Positions 7,587-13,975 of a stretch of DNA of 15,824 nucleotides are shown here, in pieces. Source of the DNA: JBIOUF01 sp044866695 (GTDB lineage: Bacteria > Actinomycetota > Actinomycetes > Propionibacteriales > Nocardioidaceae); contig JBIOUF010000047.1 of NCBI GenBank assembly GCA_044866695.1, positions 1 through 15,824 of the forward strand, written 5' to 3'. Positions within the stretch are counted from its first letter, which is position 1. Each line of letters starts with the position of its first letter. Position numbers and translations under genes: made by a program. The notes below the pieces were generated by a model. That model made no database searches. It saw only the letters and a list, made by a program, of their open reading frames with translations, and was not told where the DNA came from.

Positions 7587-7726
7587 GCCTCACCGGCCGC
7601 TGGGTCGTCGCTGCCGTGCTCGTCCTGCTGGTCGTCGGGTTGCTGGTCTGGGCCCGAGGCGACGAGCACCACCACGGCGACGACGTCGGGGCTGTCGGCC
7701 TGGCCCGCACAGTCTCCACGAGGTGA
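7583..7726 (+). CDS. 47-residue single-span membrane protein in the arc operon
   Basis: I do not recognise a family. The ATG at 7583 overlaps the arcA stop (ATGA), and its TGA at 7724-7726 is part of the ribosome-binding sequence of the next gene. The product has one hydrophobic helix at about 7-23 (WVVAAVLVLLVVGLLVW) followed by a charged, histidine-rich tail GDEHHHGDD at 26-34. Coupling on both sides argues for a real gene. It sits just before two transporter genes, so a helper subunit of a transporter, in the manner of other tiny membrane subunits, is a reasonable guess but only a guess. The HHH cluster could bind a metal or sense pH. Confidence 0.7.
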   Translation: MSLTGRWVVAAVLVLLVVGLLVWARGDEHHHGDDVGAVGLARTVSTR

Positions 7727-7734
7727 CCCGAGCG

Positions 7735-9240
7735 ATGCGGCAGCCACGGCCACCGAGCCTGATCGACGCGCTGCTCCCGATCGTGGTCCTGATCGCGATG
7801 CTGGCGCTCACGATCGCGCTGTTCGGGGTCAGCGCCACCGACGGCCCCCTCCAGGTCGCGCTCTTGATCAGCGCTGCCTTCGCCAGCCTCATCGCGTTCA
7901 AGAACGGCTACTCCGTGGAGACCGTGGCGGAGGCAGCCGTGGCCGGGGTCACCGCCGCGATGAACGCCGTGTTCATCCTGCTCGCGGTCGGCGCGCTCAT
8001 CGGCACCTGGAACATGGCGGGCACGATCCCCACGGTCGTCGACTACGGCATCCGGTTGGTCAGCCCGAGCTGGTTCTACTTCACCGCGGCCGCCGTCTGC
8101 GCGCTGGTGGGAATGGTCACCGGCAGCTCCTGGACCACGGCCGGCACGCTGGGTGTCGCATTCGTGGGCATGAGCAGCGTGCTCGGGCTCGACGAGGCCG
8201 TCGCCGCGGGCGCCGTCATCTGCGGCTCCTACTTCGGCGACAAGATGACGCCGCTGTCGGAGACGACCATCCTGGTCCCCAGGCTCGTGGGCGGCGGGCT
8301 GACGGTGGGTCAGCACGTCCGCAACATGGTGTGGACCGCCGGACCGGCGCTCGCCATCAGCTTGGTGATCTTCTTCTTCCTCGGTCGTTCGGCCGACACC
8401 GACGCCGGGGTGAGCACCGACGCGGCCCGGGAGGCCCTCGCGTCCGCGTTCGACATCTCGGTGCTGAACCTGCTCCCGCTCGTGCTGCTGGTCGTGTTCG
8501 CCGTGCTCCGGATGCCGCCGTTCCTGTCGATCCTGGGCTCCGCGCTGTTCGCGGCCGTTCTCGCGCCGATCCTGCAGTGGGACGCCGTGGTCGCGTTCGT
8601 CGACGACCCCGACATGGGCAAGGTCGCCACCGCCATCGAGGCGGGGTACGCCGCGATGGCGACCGGCTTCGTCAGCAGCTCCGGGGTCGAGCAGGTCGAC
8701 GACCTGTTCTCACGCGGCGGCATGGCCAGCATGCTCACCACGATCTGGCTGGTCCTGGGCGCGCTGTCGTTCGCAGCCGTCATGGAGCACGCCGGCTTCC
8801 TGCAGCGCCTCCTGGCGCCGATCGTGGCCAAAGCCAGGTCGCGCGGATCGCTGATCGCCGCCGTCAACGCCAGCGGCATCGGGCTGAACGTGATCGCCGG
8901 CGACCAGTACGTCGCCGACGTGCTTCCCGCGCGCACCTTCCGCAAGGAGTTCGCGCGCCGCGGGCTCGCCCCCCAGGTACTCAGCCGGGCGGTCGAGGAC
9001 TCCGGCACCGTCACCTCGGTCCTCGTGCCCTGGAACACCTGCGGCGCCTACATCTCGGGCGTTCTCGGCGTCGCCACCGCCTCCTACCTCCCCTACTGCT
9101 TCTTCAACCTGCTCAGCCCCGTGCTCGACGTCGTCTACGGCTTCGTCGGCTTCAAGGTCCCGAACGCCGACCATCCCTGGGAGGACGAGGCCGTCACCGC
9201 GGACCTCCCGGTCGTCACCGAAGGAGACTCTCGTGTCTGA
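7735..9240 (+). CDS. NhaC-family Na+/H+ antiporter-like transporter
   Basis: This is an integral membrane antiporter of the NhaC family, whose members exchange Na+ and H+ or related organic substrates. About a dozen hydrophobic segments span the 501 residues. Family landmarks are GALIGTWNMAGTIPT around 86-100, GSSWTTAGTLGVA at 130-142 and GSYFGDKMTPLSETT at 164-178. A related second-half loop contains GDQYVADVLPARTF. An upstream GTG at 7723 overlaps the small-protein stop, but the ATG at 7735 has AGGTGA eight bases before it and is preferred. Within an arginine deiminase operon it may balance the ammonia and pH load, or exchange arginine and ornithine; the sequence does not decide. It overlaps the next gene by 8 bases. 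Confidence 0.85.
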   Translation: MRQPRPPSLIDALLPIVVLIAMLALTIALFGVSATDGPLQVALLISAAFASLIAFKNGYSVETVAEAAVAGVTAAMNAVFILLAVGALIGTWNMAGTIPTVVDYGIRLVSPSWFYFTAAAVCALVGMVTGSSWTTAGTLGVAFVGMSSVLGLDEAVAAGAVICGSYFGDKMTPLSETTILVPRLVGGGLTVGQHVRNMVWTAGPALAISLVIFFFLGRSADTDAGVSTDAAREALASAFDISVLNLLPLVLLVVFAVLRMPPFLSILGSALFAAVLAPILQWDAVVAFVDDPDMGKVATAIEAGYAAMATGFVSSSGVEQVDDLFSRGGMASMLTTIWLVLGALSFAAVMEHAGFLQRLLAPIVAKARSRGSLIAAVNASGIGLNVIAGDQYVADVLPARTFRKEFARRGLAPQVLSRAVEDSGTVTSVLVPWNTCGAYISGVLGVATASYLPYCFFNLLSPVLDVVYGFVGFKVPNADHPWEDEAVTADLPVVTEGDSRV

Positions 9241-10726
9241 CCGGACGGCCGACGCGCCGGCGGAGCCCAAGCACCACTTCAGGCTGCCCTCGGCGTACAC
9301 GATCCTGTTCGCCCTGATCGTGCTCATGGCGATCGCCACCTGGATCGTGCCCGCCGGCGTGTACAAGACCGACAAGGACGGCGCCCCCATTCCGGGCACC
9401 TACCACTCCGTCGACTCCCACCCCGCACGCGTCCTGGTCGACTCGCTGACCGCGCCGATCAACGGCCTGTACGGCATCGAGAACGGCCAGGGCAACATCA
9501 ACTACTACAACTCCGGCACGCTCTTCGGGGCCATCGACGTCGCCCTTTTCATCATCATCATCGGCGGCTTCCTCGGCGTCACCATGCGCACCGGAGCGAT
9601 CCAGAACGGCATCAGCCGGCTCGTCGGCCGCCTCCGCGGCCGCGAACGCTGGATCATCCCGATCCTGATGACCGTCTTCGCACTCGGCGGGACGACCTAC
9701 GGCATGGCCGAGGAGAGCCTCGCCTTCTACTCGCTGGTCATCGCCGTCATGATCGCCGCCGGTTACGACGCCCTCACCGGCGGCGCCGTCGTTCTCCTCG
9801 GCTGCGGCATCGGCACCTTCGGCTCCACCATCAACCCGTTCGCGACCGGCATCGCGTCGGGGTTCGCCGGGGTGTCGATCAGTGACGGCCTGGTGCTGCG
9901 GATCGTGCTCCTGGTGGTCGGGCTGGTGCTCGGGATCTGGTTCGTGCTCCGGTACGCCGACCGCGTCAAGGCCGACCCGAGCCGCTCAGCGGTCGCGGAC
10001 ATGCGCGAGGACAACGAGCGGCACTTCGCAGCCGGCGACTCCGGTGATGCCGTCGTCCTCACCGGGCGCCAGAAGGCGATCCTCGCCGTGTTCGGCCTTG
10101 CCTTCCTCGTGATGATGTACGGCGTCATCCCCTGGGAGGACCTCAACATCCCGCTGCCCACCCTGTGGTGGTGGTTCCCCGAGATGACCGCCTCCTTCAT
10201 CTTGTTCAGCGTCGTCATCGGGCTCATCGGCGGGCTGTCCGAAGAGGGTCTCACCGGCTCCTTCGTCGACGGCGCCCGCGATCTGCTCGGTGTCGCCCTG
10301 ATCATCGGCATCGCCCGCGGCATCACCGTCATCATGAACAACGGTCAGATCACCGACACCGTGTTGAACTGGGCGGAGCAGGCCCTGGGCGACGTCGGCC
10401 AGGCCGGCTTCGCGATCGTGATGTTCCTGCTCTTCCTGCCGCTGTCGTTCCTGATCCCGTCGTCGTCCGGCCTCGCCACGGTCGCCATGCCGATCATGAG
10501 CCCGCTCGCGTCCTTCGCCGACGTCCCTTCCCAGCTCGTGGTCACCGCCTACCAAAGCGCCTCAGGGATCATGAACCTCTTCATCCCGACCTCGGCAGTC
10601 GTCATGGGCGGCCTCGCGATCGCCCGGGTTCCCTACGGCACCTACCTGCGGTGGGTGTGGCCGCTCCTGGCGATGCTGGCCGGACTGAGCATCATCGGGC
10701 TCGGTGTCGGAGCCCTCGTCTCCTGA
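9233..10726 (+). CDS. YfcC/ArcD-like basic amino acid antiporter (DcuC superfamily)
   Basis: This 497-residue polytopic membrane protein belongs to the YfcC (C4-dicarboxylate anaerobic carrier-like) family. Some members in arginine deiminase operons serve as arginine/ornithine antiporters. Visible landmarks are the first span after FRLPSAYTILFALIV (16-30), NSGTLFGAIDVALFIIIIGG around 93-112, GTTYGMAEESLAFY, GIGTFGSTINPFATGIASGF and the late LIPSSSGLATVAMPIMSPLA. The GTG at 9233 has AAGGAGA four bases upstream and lies inside the end of the antiporter gene, so the two are coupled. As the last gene of the operon it is the best candidate for arginine uptake in exchange for ornithine. Substrate assignment is by context. 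Confidence 0.85.
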   Translation: MSDRTADAPAEPKHHFRLPSAYTILFALIVLMAIATWIVPAGVYKTDKDGAPIPGTYHSVDSHPARVLVDSLTAPINGLYGIENGQGNINYYNSGTLFGAIDVALFIIIIGGFLGVTMRTGAIQNGISRLVGRLRGRERWIIPILMTVFALGGTTYGMAEESLAFYSLVIAVMIAAGYDALTGGAVVLLGCGIGTFGSTINPFATGIASGFAGVSISDGLVLRIVLLVVGLVLGIWFVLRYADRVKADPSRSAVADMREDNERHFAAGDSGDAVVLTGRQKAILAVFGLAFLVMMYGVIPWEDLNIPLPTLWWWFPEMTASFILFSVVIGLIGGLSEEGLTGSFVDGARDLLGVALIIGIARGITVIMNNGQITDTVLNWAEQALGDVGQAGFAIVMFLLFLPLSFLIPSSSGLATVAMPIMSPLASFADVPSQLVVTAYQSASGIMNLFIPTSAVVMGGLAIARVPYGTYLRWVWPLLAMLAGLSIIGLGVGALVS

Positions 10727-10748
10727 CTGGGTGACCAGCTGCCGCACC

Positions 10749-10784
10749 GGTCGCCACCCGCCCGGGGGTGGCGACCGCCCACCC
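10749..10784 (+). promoter_or_regulatory. tripartite CCACCC/GGGTGG element, copy B, with extended 11-bp palindrome
   Basis: CCACCC at 10754-10759, GGGTGG at 10766-10771 and CCACCC at 10779-10784, spacers 6 and 7. Here the first two parts extend to a perfect inverted repeat with arms GGTCGCCACCC and GGGTGGCGACC (10749-10759 and 10766-10776). CATCGT at 10795-10800 occupies the -10-like position, identical to copy A. It lies 22 bases after the YfcC-like gene, so the hairpin could also help end the arc transcript. A start near 10808 would leave about 25 bases before the ATG at 10833. Confidence 0.7.
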
Positions 10785-10796
10785 GCCCCTGGGTCA

Positions 10797-10814
10797 TCGT
10801 CGACACGTCGACGA
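10797..10814. repeat. 18-bp inverted repeat just downstream of element B
   Basis: TCGTCGAC and GTCGACGA are perfect inverted arms around AC. It overlaps the -10-like hexamer of element B and the expected start of transcription, the position of a classic repressor site. No other promoter in the window has it. Confidence 0.45.
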
Positions 10815-10832
10815 CCCGAGCGGGAGACGCCC

Positions 10833-10943
10833 ATGAAAGCCGCCACGGCACCGCCCTCGGACGTCGAACGGCGGGCAGCCGTCATCGCTCGGTGCGCCGT
10901 GGAGCGGCCCAGCCGAACCTTCGCAGACGAGGGGAGGGAGTGA
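10833..10943 (+). CDS. small ORF (36 aa) downstream of element B
   Basis: I do not recognise it. The ATG has GGGAGA about six bases upstream and sits about 25 bases after the inferred transcription start of element B. The spacing and leader (CCGAGCGGGAGACGCCC before ATG) resemble those of the small ORF after element A. The product is charged, with a central DVERRAAVIARCAVERPSR that could form one helix, and has no membrane span. Third positions are somewhat less GC-rich than in the big genes, so coding status is uncertain. Confidence 0.4.
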   Translation: MKAATAPPSDVERRAAVIARCAVERPSRTFADEGRE

Positions 10944-10985
10944 GCCAGGTGGGCCACGCAGACCAACCGGGACGCAGGCGGCACG

Positions 10986-11834
10986 ATGCTTGACCGTGGG
11001 GGACCCGGGCGCGAGCTCGATACGACGGCCGCCGGATCGGACGCAGCCTCGACACCACCCCAGTCGGCGCACCCGTCGGCGCACTCGTCGGCACTGGTGC
11101 CCCGGTCCGCGCCACCCGCCCGGGTCCAAGATGTCGTCGTGGGCTCGGCAGACATCGTGGTGCGGATCGCTGCACGCGGAGCGCGCGCCGCCGTCTCCCT
11201 GGCTGCACCGGCGTACCGGGTCGCGGTCCGGCCACTGCCTCGAACCGCTCGGCCGGCAGAGCTGCTGCGCCGTGCGGCGGCGCGGGGGGAGCGGCGCCGG
11301 CGGGCCACCGAGGAGCTGGTCGCCAGGAACCTGGACGAGCTGGTCCCCCTCATGCTCGACATCGTGCTGCGACGGGTCGCGCTGACGGAGGTGATCCTCG
11401 AGAACGTCGACCTGGATGCGGTCGTCGGGGCGGTCGACCTCGATGCTCCCGCCGCTCGACTGGACCTCGATGCGGTGACGAACCGGCTCGACCTGGACGC
11501 GCTGGCGGCCCGGCTCGACGTCGAGAAGGTGCTCGACCAGCTCGATCTCACCGCGGTGGTGCTCGAGCGGGTGGATCTCGACGCCCTCGTCACGGCGGTC
11601 CTCGACCGGATCGACCTGGTGACCCTCGCCCAAGAGGTCATCGACGCGGTCGACCTCCCCGCTCTGGTGCGCGACTCGACCGGCACCATGGCCTCGGACT
11701 CCGTCAGGGGCGCACGTATCCATGCCATCGCCGCGGACGAGATGGTGACCCGGGCCGTCGAACGACTCCGACATCGCAGGAGGCCGGACGGCGCCGCCGG
11801 GCCGGGCGTGTCCACACCGGGACCACAGAGCTGA
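10986..11834 (+). CDS. hypothetical protein with nine-residue DLDA repeats
   Basis: The 282-residue product has no family I can name with confidence. Residues 1-45 are low complexity. Residues 46-110 are amphipathic and very arginine-rich, ending in RRAAARGERRRRATEELVAR. From about 131 to 230 runs a repeat region with a nine-residue period of form [LV]DLDA[VL]xxR, with acidic residues repeating every nine. The C-terminus is basic (RLRHRRRPDG around 261-270). The ATG at 10986 lacks a clear ribosome-binding site, so a later start is possible, for example near VVVGSADIV. The stop lies four bases before the RDD gene, so the two form an operon, and the product may act at the membrane with it. Binding or scaffolding through the repeat is inference. 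Confidence 0.7.
   Translation: MLDRGGPGRELDTTAAGSDAASTPPQSAHPSAHSSALVPRSAPPARVQDVVVGSADIVVRIAARGARAAVSLAAPAYRVAVRPLPRTARPAELLRRAAARGERRRRATEELVARNLDELVPLMLDIVLRRVALTEVILENVDLDAVVGAVDLDAPAARLDLDAVTNRLDLDALAARLDVEKVLDQLDLTAVVLERVDLDALVTAVLDRIDLVTLAQEVIDAVDLPALVRDSTGTMASDSVRGARIHAIAADEMVTRAVERLRHRRRPDGAAGPGVSTPGPQS
11406..11570 (+). repeat. coding tandem repeat, 27-bp period (nine-residue DLDA units)
   Basis: Units begin at residues 141, 150, 159, 168, 177 and 186: VDLDAVVGA, VDLDAPAAR, LDLDAVTNR, LDLDALAAR, LDVEKVLDQ, LDLTAVVLER. The first four match closely and the rest drift. At DNA level GACCTSGATGC-like and CTCGAC words recur at the same step. A looser unit VDLDALVTAV follows at 196. Confidence 0.75.
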
Positions 11835-11838
11835 AGCG

Positions 11839-12327
11839 ATGGAGGGTTCTTCGTCGGGGTCGCAGGGCGGCGACGTCACGCTCCCGTCCAGCGCGCGCCC
11901 CTACCAGGGCCGGCCCGCCGGCCTGGTGAGCAGAGGAGTCGCGGCCGTCATCGACGGCCTGGTCACCCTCGGCCTGCTTCTGCTGTCCTATGGAGGGCTC
12001 GTGGTCGCCACCTTCGCGCTCGACCCACGCAGCTTCCAGTTCCCCCAGACCGGACTGGTGTTCGGCCTGTTCAGCTTCCTGTGCGTGCTCGGCACCTACC
12101 TGGCGCTGTCATGGTGGGTCAGTGGCCGTAGCTACGGAGCGGTCGTCATGGGCCTTCGGGTGGTCGGCCGCGATGGTGGGGACGTGGGGTTCGCAGCCGC
12201 CGTAGCGCGTGCGGTCCTCTGCGTCCTCTTTCCGGTCGGCCTGCTCTGGGTGGCGGTCAGCCCAGCCAGCAGGTCGGTGCAGGACCTGCTGGTCCGGACC
12301 TCGGTGATCTACGACTGGCGGCAGTAG
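11839..12327 (+). CDS. RDD-family membrane protein
   Basis: This 162-residue integral membrane protein has the RDD-domain layout. A hydrophilic start of about 30 residues is followed by RGVAAVIDG (R32, D39) entering span 1 at about 36-59. Spans 2 (about 72-93) and 3 (about 118-140) follow, and the last motif residue D149 is in VQDLLVRTSVI. GRSYGAVVMGLRVVGRDG at 96-113 is the typical cytoplasmic loop before the third span. RDD proteins have been linked to ion exchange in some bacteria, but the substrate here is unknown. It starts four bases after the DLDA-repeat gene with no strong ribosome-binding site of its own, so it probably depends on coupling. Confidence 0.85.
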   Translation: MEGSSSGSQGGDVTLPSSARPYQGRPAGLVSRGVAAVIDGLVTLGLLLLSYGGLVVATFALDPRSFQFPQTGLVFGLFSFLCVLGTYLALSWWVSGRSYGAVVMGLRVVGRDGGDVGFAAAVARAVLCVLFPVGLLWVAVSPASRSVQDLLVRTSVIYDWRQ

Positions 12328-12398
12328 CCACAGTGCGTCCGCGAGCCGGGAGCGCGACGGCGGTTGCAGGCCCTCGTGCGCACCGGGCGGGATGCGAA

Positions 12399-12417
12399 TG
12401 AGCCGGTCAGCGGCTCA
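12399..12417. terminator. hairpin between convergent genes
   Basis: TGAGCCG and CGGCTCA pair perfectly around GTCAG. The right arm includes the stop codon of the minus-strand membrane-protein gene. It lies in the 87-base gap after the RDD gene and could stop transcripts from both sides. No T-run. Confidence 0.45.
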
Positions 12418-13779
12418 CTCGGCGGCCGGCTGGCGCGGCGGCCGGGCGAGCAGCTCTACCACGAGCAGCAGCAGCACCGCGACGACGAGGACCGTCAGGG
12501 TCCACGCCCCGGTCGGGTGGTCGGCCATCACGTAGACCAGCAGGGCCCCGCCCAGAACCACCGCGCGCAGCGCGGTGCGGTACTGGTACAGAGCCGAGCC
12601 GAACCGGCCGGTGTCCAGCCCGGCGCGGTCCGACCCGTGCCGGACCAGGTCGACCCCCCGGCCGGTGACCTCGCGGACCCGGGTCGGTCCGGGGCCTGGA
12701 CCGGTGACCCAGGCGATCGCCGCGATGGCGAGGAAGACCACGAGCAGCGCCCGGATGTTCAGCCGGATGAACCCGACCAGCTCGTCGTAGATCGCCGCCG
12801 CGGCATCCGCGGGCAGGGCGTCCGGCGGCACCGCGTCCAGGTACACCTCCCGGAACACGTTCAGCGCCAGGCCCAGAAGGACCAGGGCCGCCACCACTCC
12901 CAGCGAGGCGCCGACCAGGGCCCGCCGCCGGGAGCGGGCCACCCCGACCCCGGCCGCCAGGAACCCGATCGAGGCCACCGGCAGCAGCCAGCCCAGGGTG
13001 TCCAACAGCCGGAACGCCCGCTGGGCCTTGGCCAGGTCCGCCGACTGCATGATCACGAACTCCGCCTGCACGGTCGGGATCCGGGAGGCGAGGGCGAACC
13101 CGGAGTCCAGCAGGTGCTGCTTGACGGTCTCGATCACGGCTGCGAGCTTCACCGTGACCGCGCCGCCGGACAGGTCGACGGCGCCGTGGCTGCTGCCGGT
13201 CAGCGCGAGCACCATCTGCTCGTGCGCCTCGCGGTTCGCCGCCACCCACGCCTGCTCGAAGGTATCCGAGGCCACCACCCGGGCGACCTGGTCCTCGACG
13301 AAGCTGCGCACTCCGCTCGCCAGCGGCTGCGACAGCGCCGAGAGCGCGGCGGCCGCGCGCGGCGACAGGCCCCGGGCCGACAGCGCGTCCACCGCCTGCT
13401 GGGTCAGCTCCTCGACGTCGATGCGGGTGAAGATCTCGTTGGTGACCTTCTCCACGATCGCCGCCTGCACCGCCGGGTCGTCGGCGAGCGGTGCCACCGT
13501 CTCGACGTACCGGTCGGTGTCCGCCACCTCGTCGTGCAGCCAGGTCGCCACGACCGAAACCGGTGCCAGCAGGAGGCCGATGAGGATCAGCAGGACGGAC
13601 ACGAAGGGGCGCCAGGCGCCGCTGCGAGCCGGCCGGGCCGCCTCCACGGGCAGCGGAAGGGTGGGACCAGGAGCCGCTTCAGTGCGGGCAGCGGCCAGCG
13701 CCGCCTCCAGCTCCGCGACTCGGGAGCGCAGCGCTGCCACCTCGTCGGGGTCCGGCCGGTGGGGTGTCTCGCCGCTCAT
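12415..13779 (-). CDS. six-span membrane protein with large outer domain, function unknown
   Basis: I cannot name this 454-residue family with confidence. A short coiled coil at about 11-34 (EVAALRSRVAELEAALAAAR) is followed by span 1 at 57-80. Then comes a domain of about 180 residues (81-260) rich in helical, alternating V/A/E/Q pattern, for example IDVEELTQQAVDALSARGLS. Five more spans follow at about 262-281, 288-306, 341-359, 404-418 and 426-445, then a proline-rich tail. The domain between spans 1 and 2 would be outside the membrane if the N-terminus is inside. The ATG at 13779 has GAAGGAG five bases upstream. Element D lies 50 bases upstream and points at it, which suggests co-regulation with the arc operon. 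Confidence 0.75.
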   Translation of the reverse strand: MSGETPHRPDPDEVAALRSRVAELEAALAAARTEAAPGPTLPLPVEAARPARSGAWRPFVSVLLILIGLLLAPVSVVATWLHDEVADTDRYVETVAPLADDPAVQAAIVEKVTNEIFTRIDVEELTQQAVDALSARGLSPRAAAALSALSQPLASGVRSFVEDQVARVVASDTFEQAWVAANREAHEQMVLALTGSSHGAVDLSGGAVTVKLAAVIETVKQHLLDSGFALASRIPTVQAEFVIMQSADLAKAQRAFRLLDTLGWLLPVASIGFLAAGVGVARSRRRALVGASLGVVAALVLLGLALNVFREVYLDAVPPDALPADAAAAIYDELVGFIRLNIRALLVVFLAIAAIAWVTGPGPGPTRVREVTGRGVDLVRHGSDRAGLDTGRFGSALYQYRTALRAVVLGGALLVYVMADHPTGAWTLTVLVVAVLLLLVVELLARPPRQPAAE

Positions 13780-13829
13780 CAGGGCTCCTTCGGCTTCCTG
13801 GGTGGTGCGCGGCAGTCTGGTCCTGCGGC

Positions 13830-13860
13830 GGGTGGCGGCGCCTCACCCCCGTGCGGGTGG
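13830..13860 (-). promoter_or_regulatory. tripartite CCACCC/GGGTGG element, copy D, in front of the six-span protein
   Basis: Read on the minus strand: CCACCC (13860-13855), GGGTGA (13848-13843) and CCACCC (13835-13830), spacers 6 and 7. This is the only copy with a changed fixed base (final G to A in the middle part). CAGACT at 13819-13814 is the -10-like hexamer. A start near 13806 gives a leader of about 27 bases holding GAAGGAG. Confidence 0.65.
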
Positions 13861-13909
13861 TAGCTCGGAGTGCCGGCTCACCCGTCGCGCCACCTCCGGC
13901 GACGCCCCA

Positions 13910-13930
13910 CCACCCGGCGGGGCGGGGTGG
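13910..13930 (-). terminator. hairpin after the MFS gene, candidate terminator
   Basis: CCACCC and GGGTGG pair around a nine-base GC loop, 46 bases past the MFS stop. It uses the same hexamers as the tripartite element but with the wrong spacing (9 instead of 6) and no third part, so I treat it as a hairpin rather than another copy. No T-run follows. Confidence 0.35.
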
Positions 13931-13975
13931 CCACACCCTACTGCCGCCGGGCCGGCCATCGAGCCGTCGGGTTGG

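Noticed and set aside
10940..10993. 17-codon frame GTG-TGA overlapping the small ORF stop and the start of the DLDA-repeat gene
   Set aside because: It has a GGGAGGGA upstream and couples both neighbours, but it is too short and basic to support as a gene without expression data.
12364..13863. Long plus-strand open frame opposite the six-span membrane protein
   Set aside because: It is rich in Q, H, R, D and G with no domains. The minus-strand frame has membrane spans, a good ribosome-binding site and a promoter-like element.
13910..13930. Possible sixth copy of the tripartite element
   Set aside because: The hexamers match but the spacer is nine, not six, and no third part lies at the right distance. 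It is better explained as a terminator hairpin of the MFS gene.
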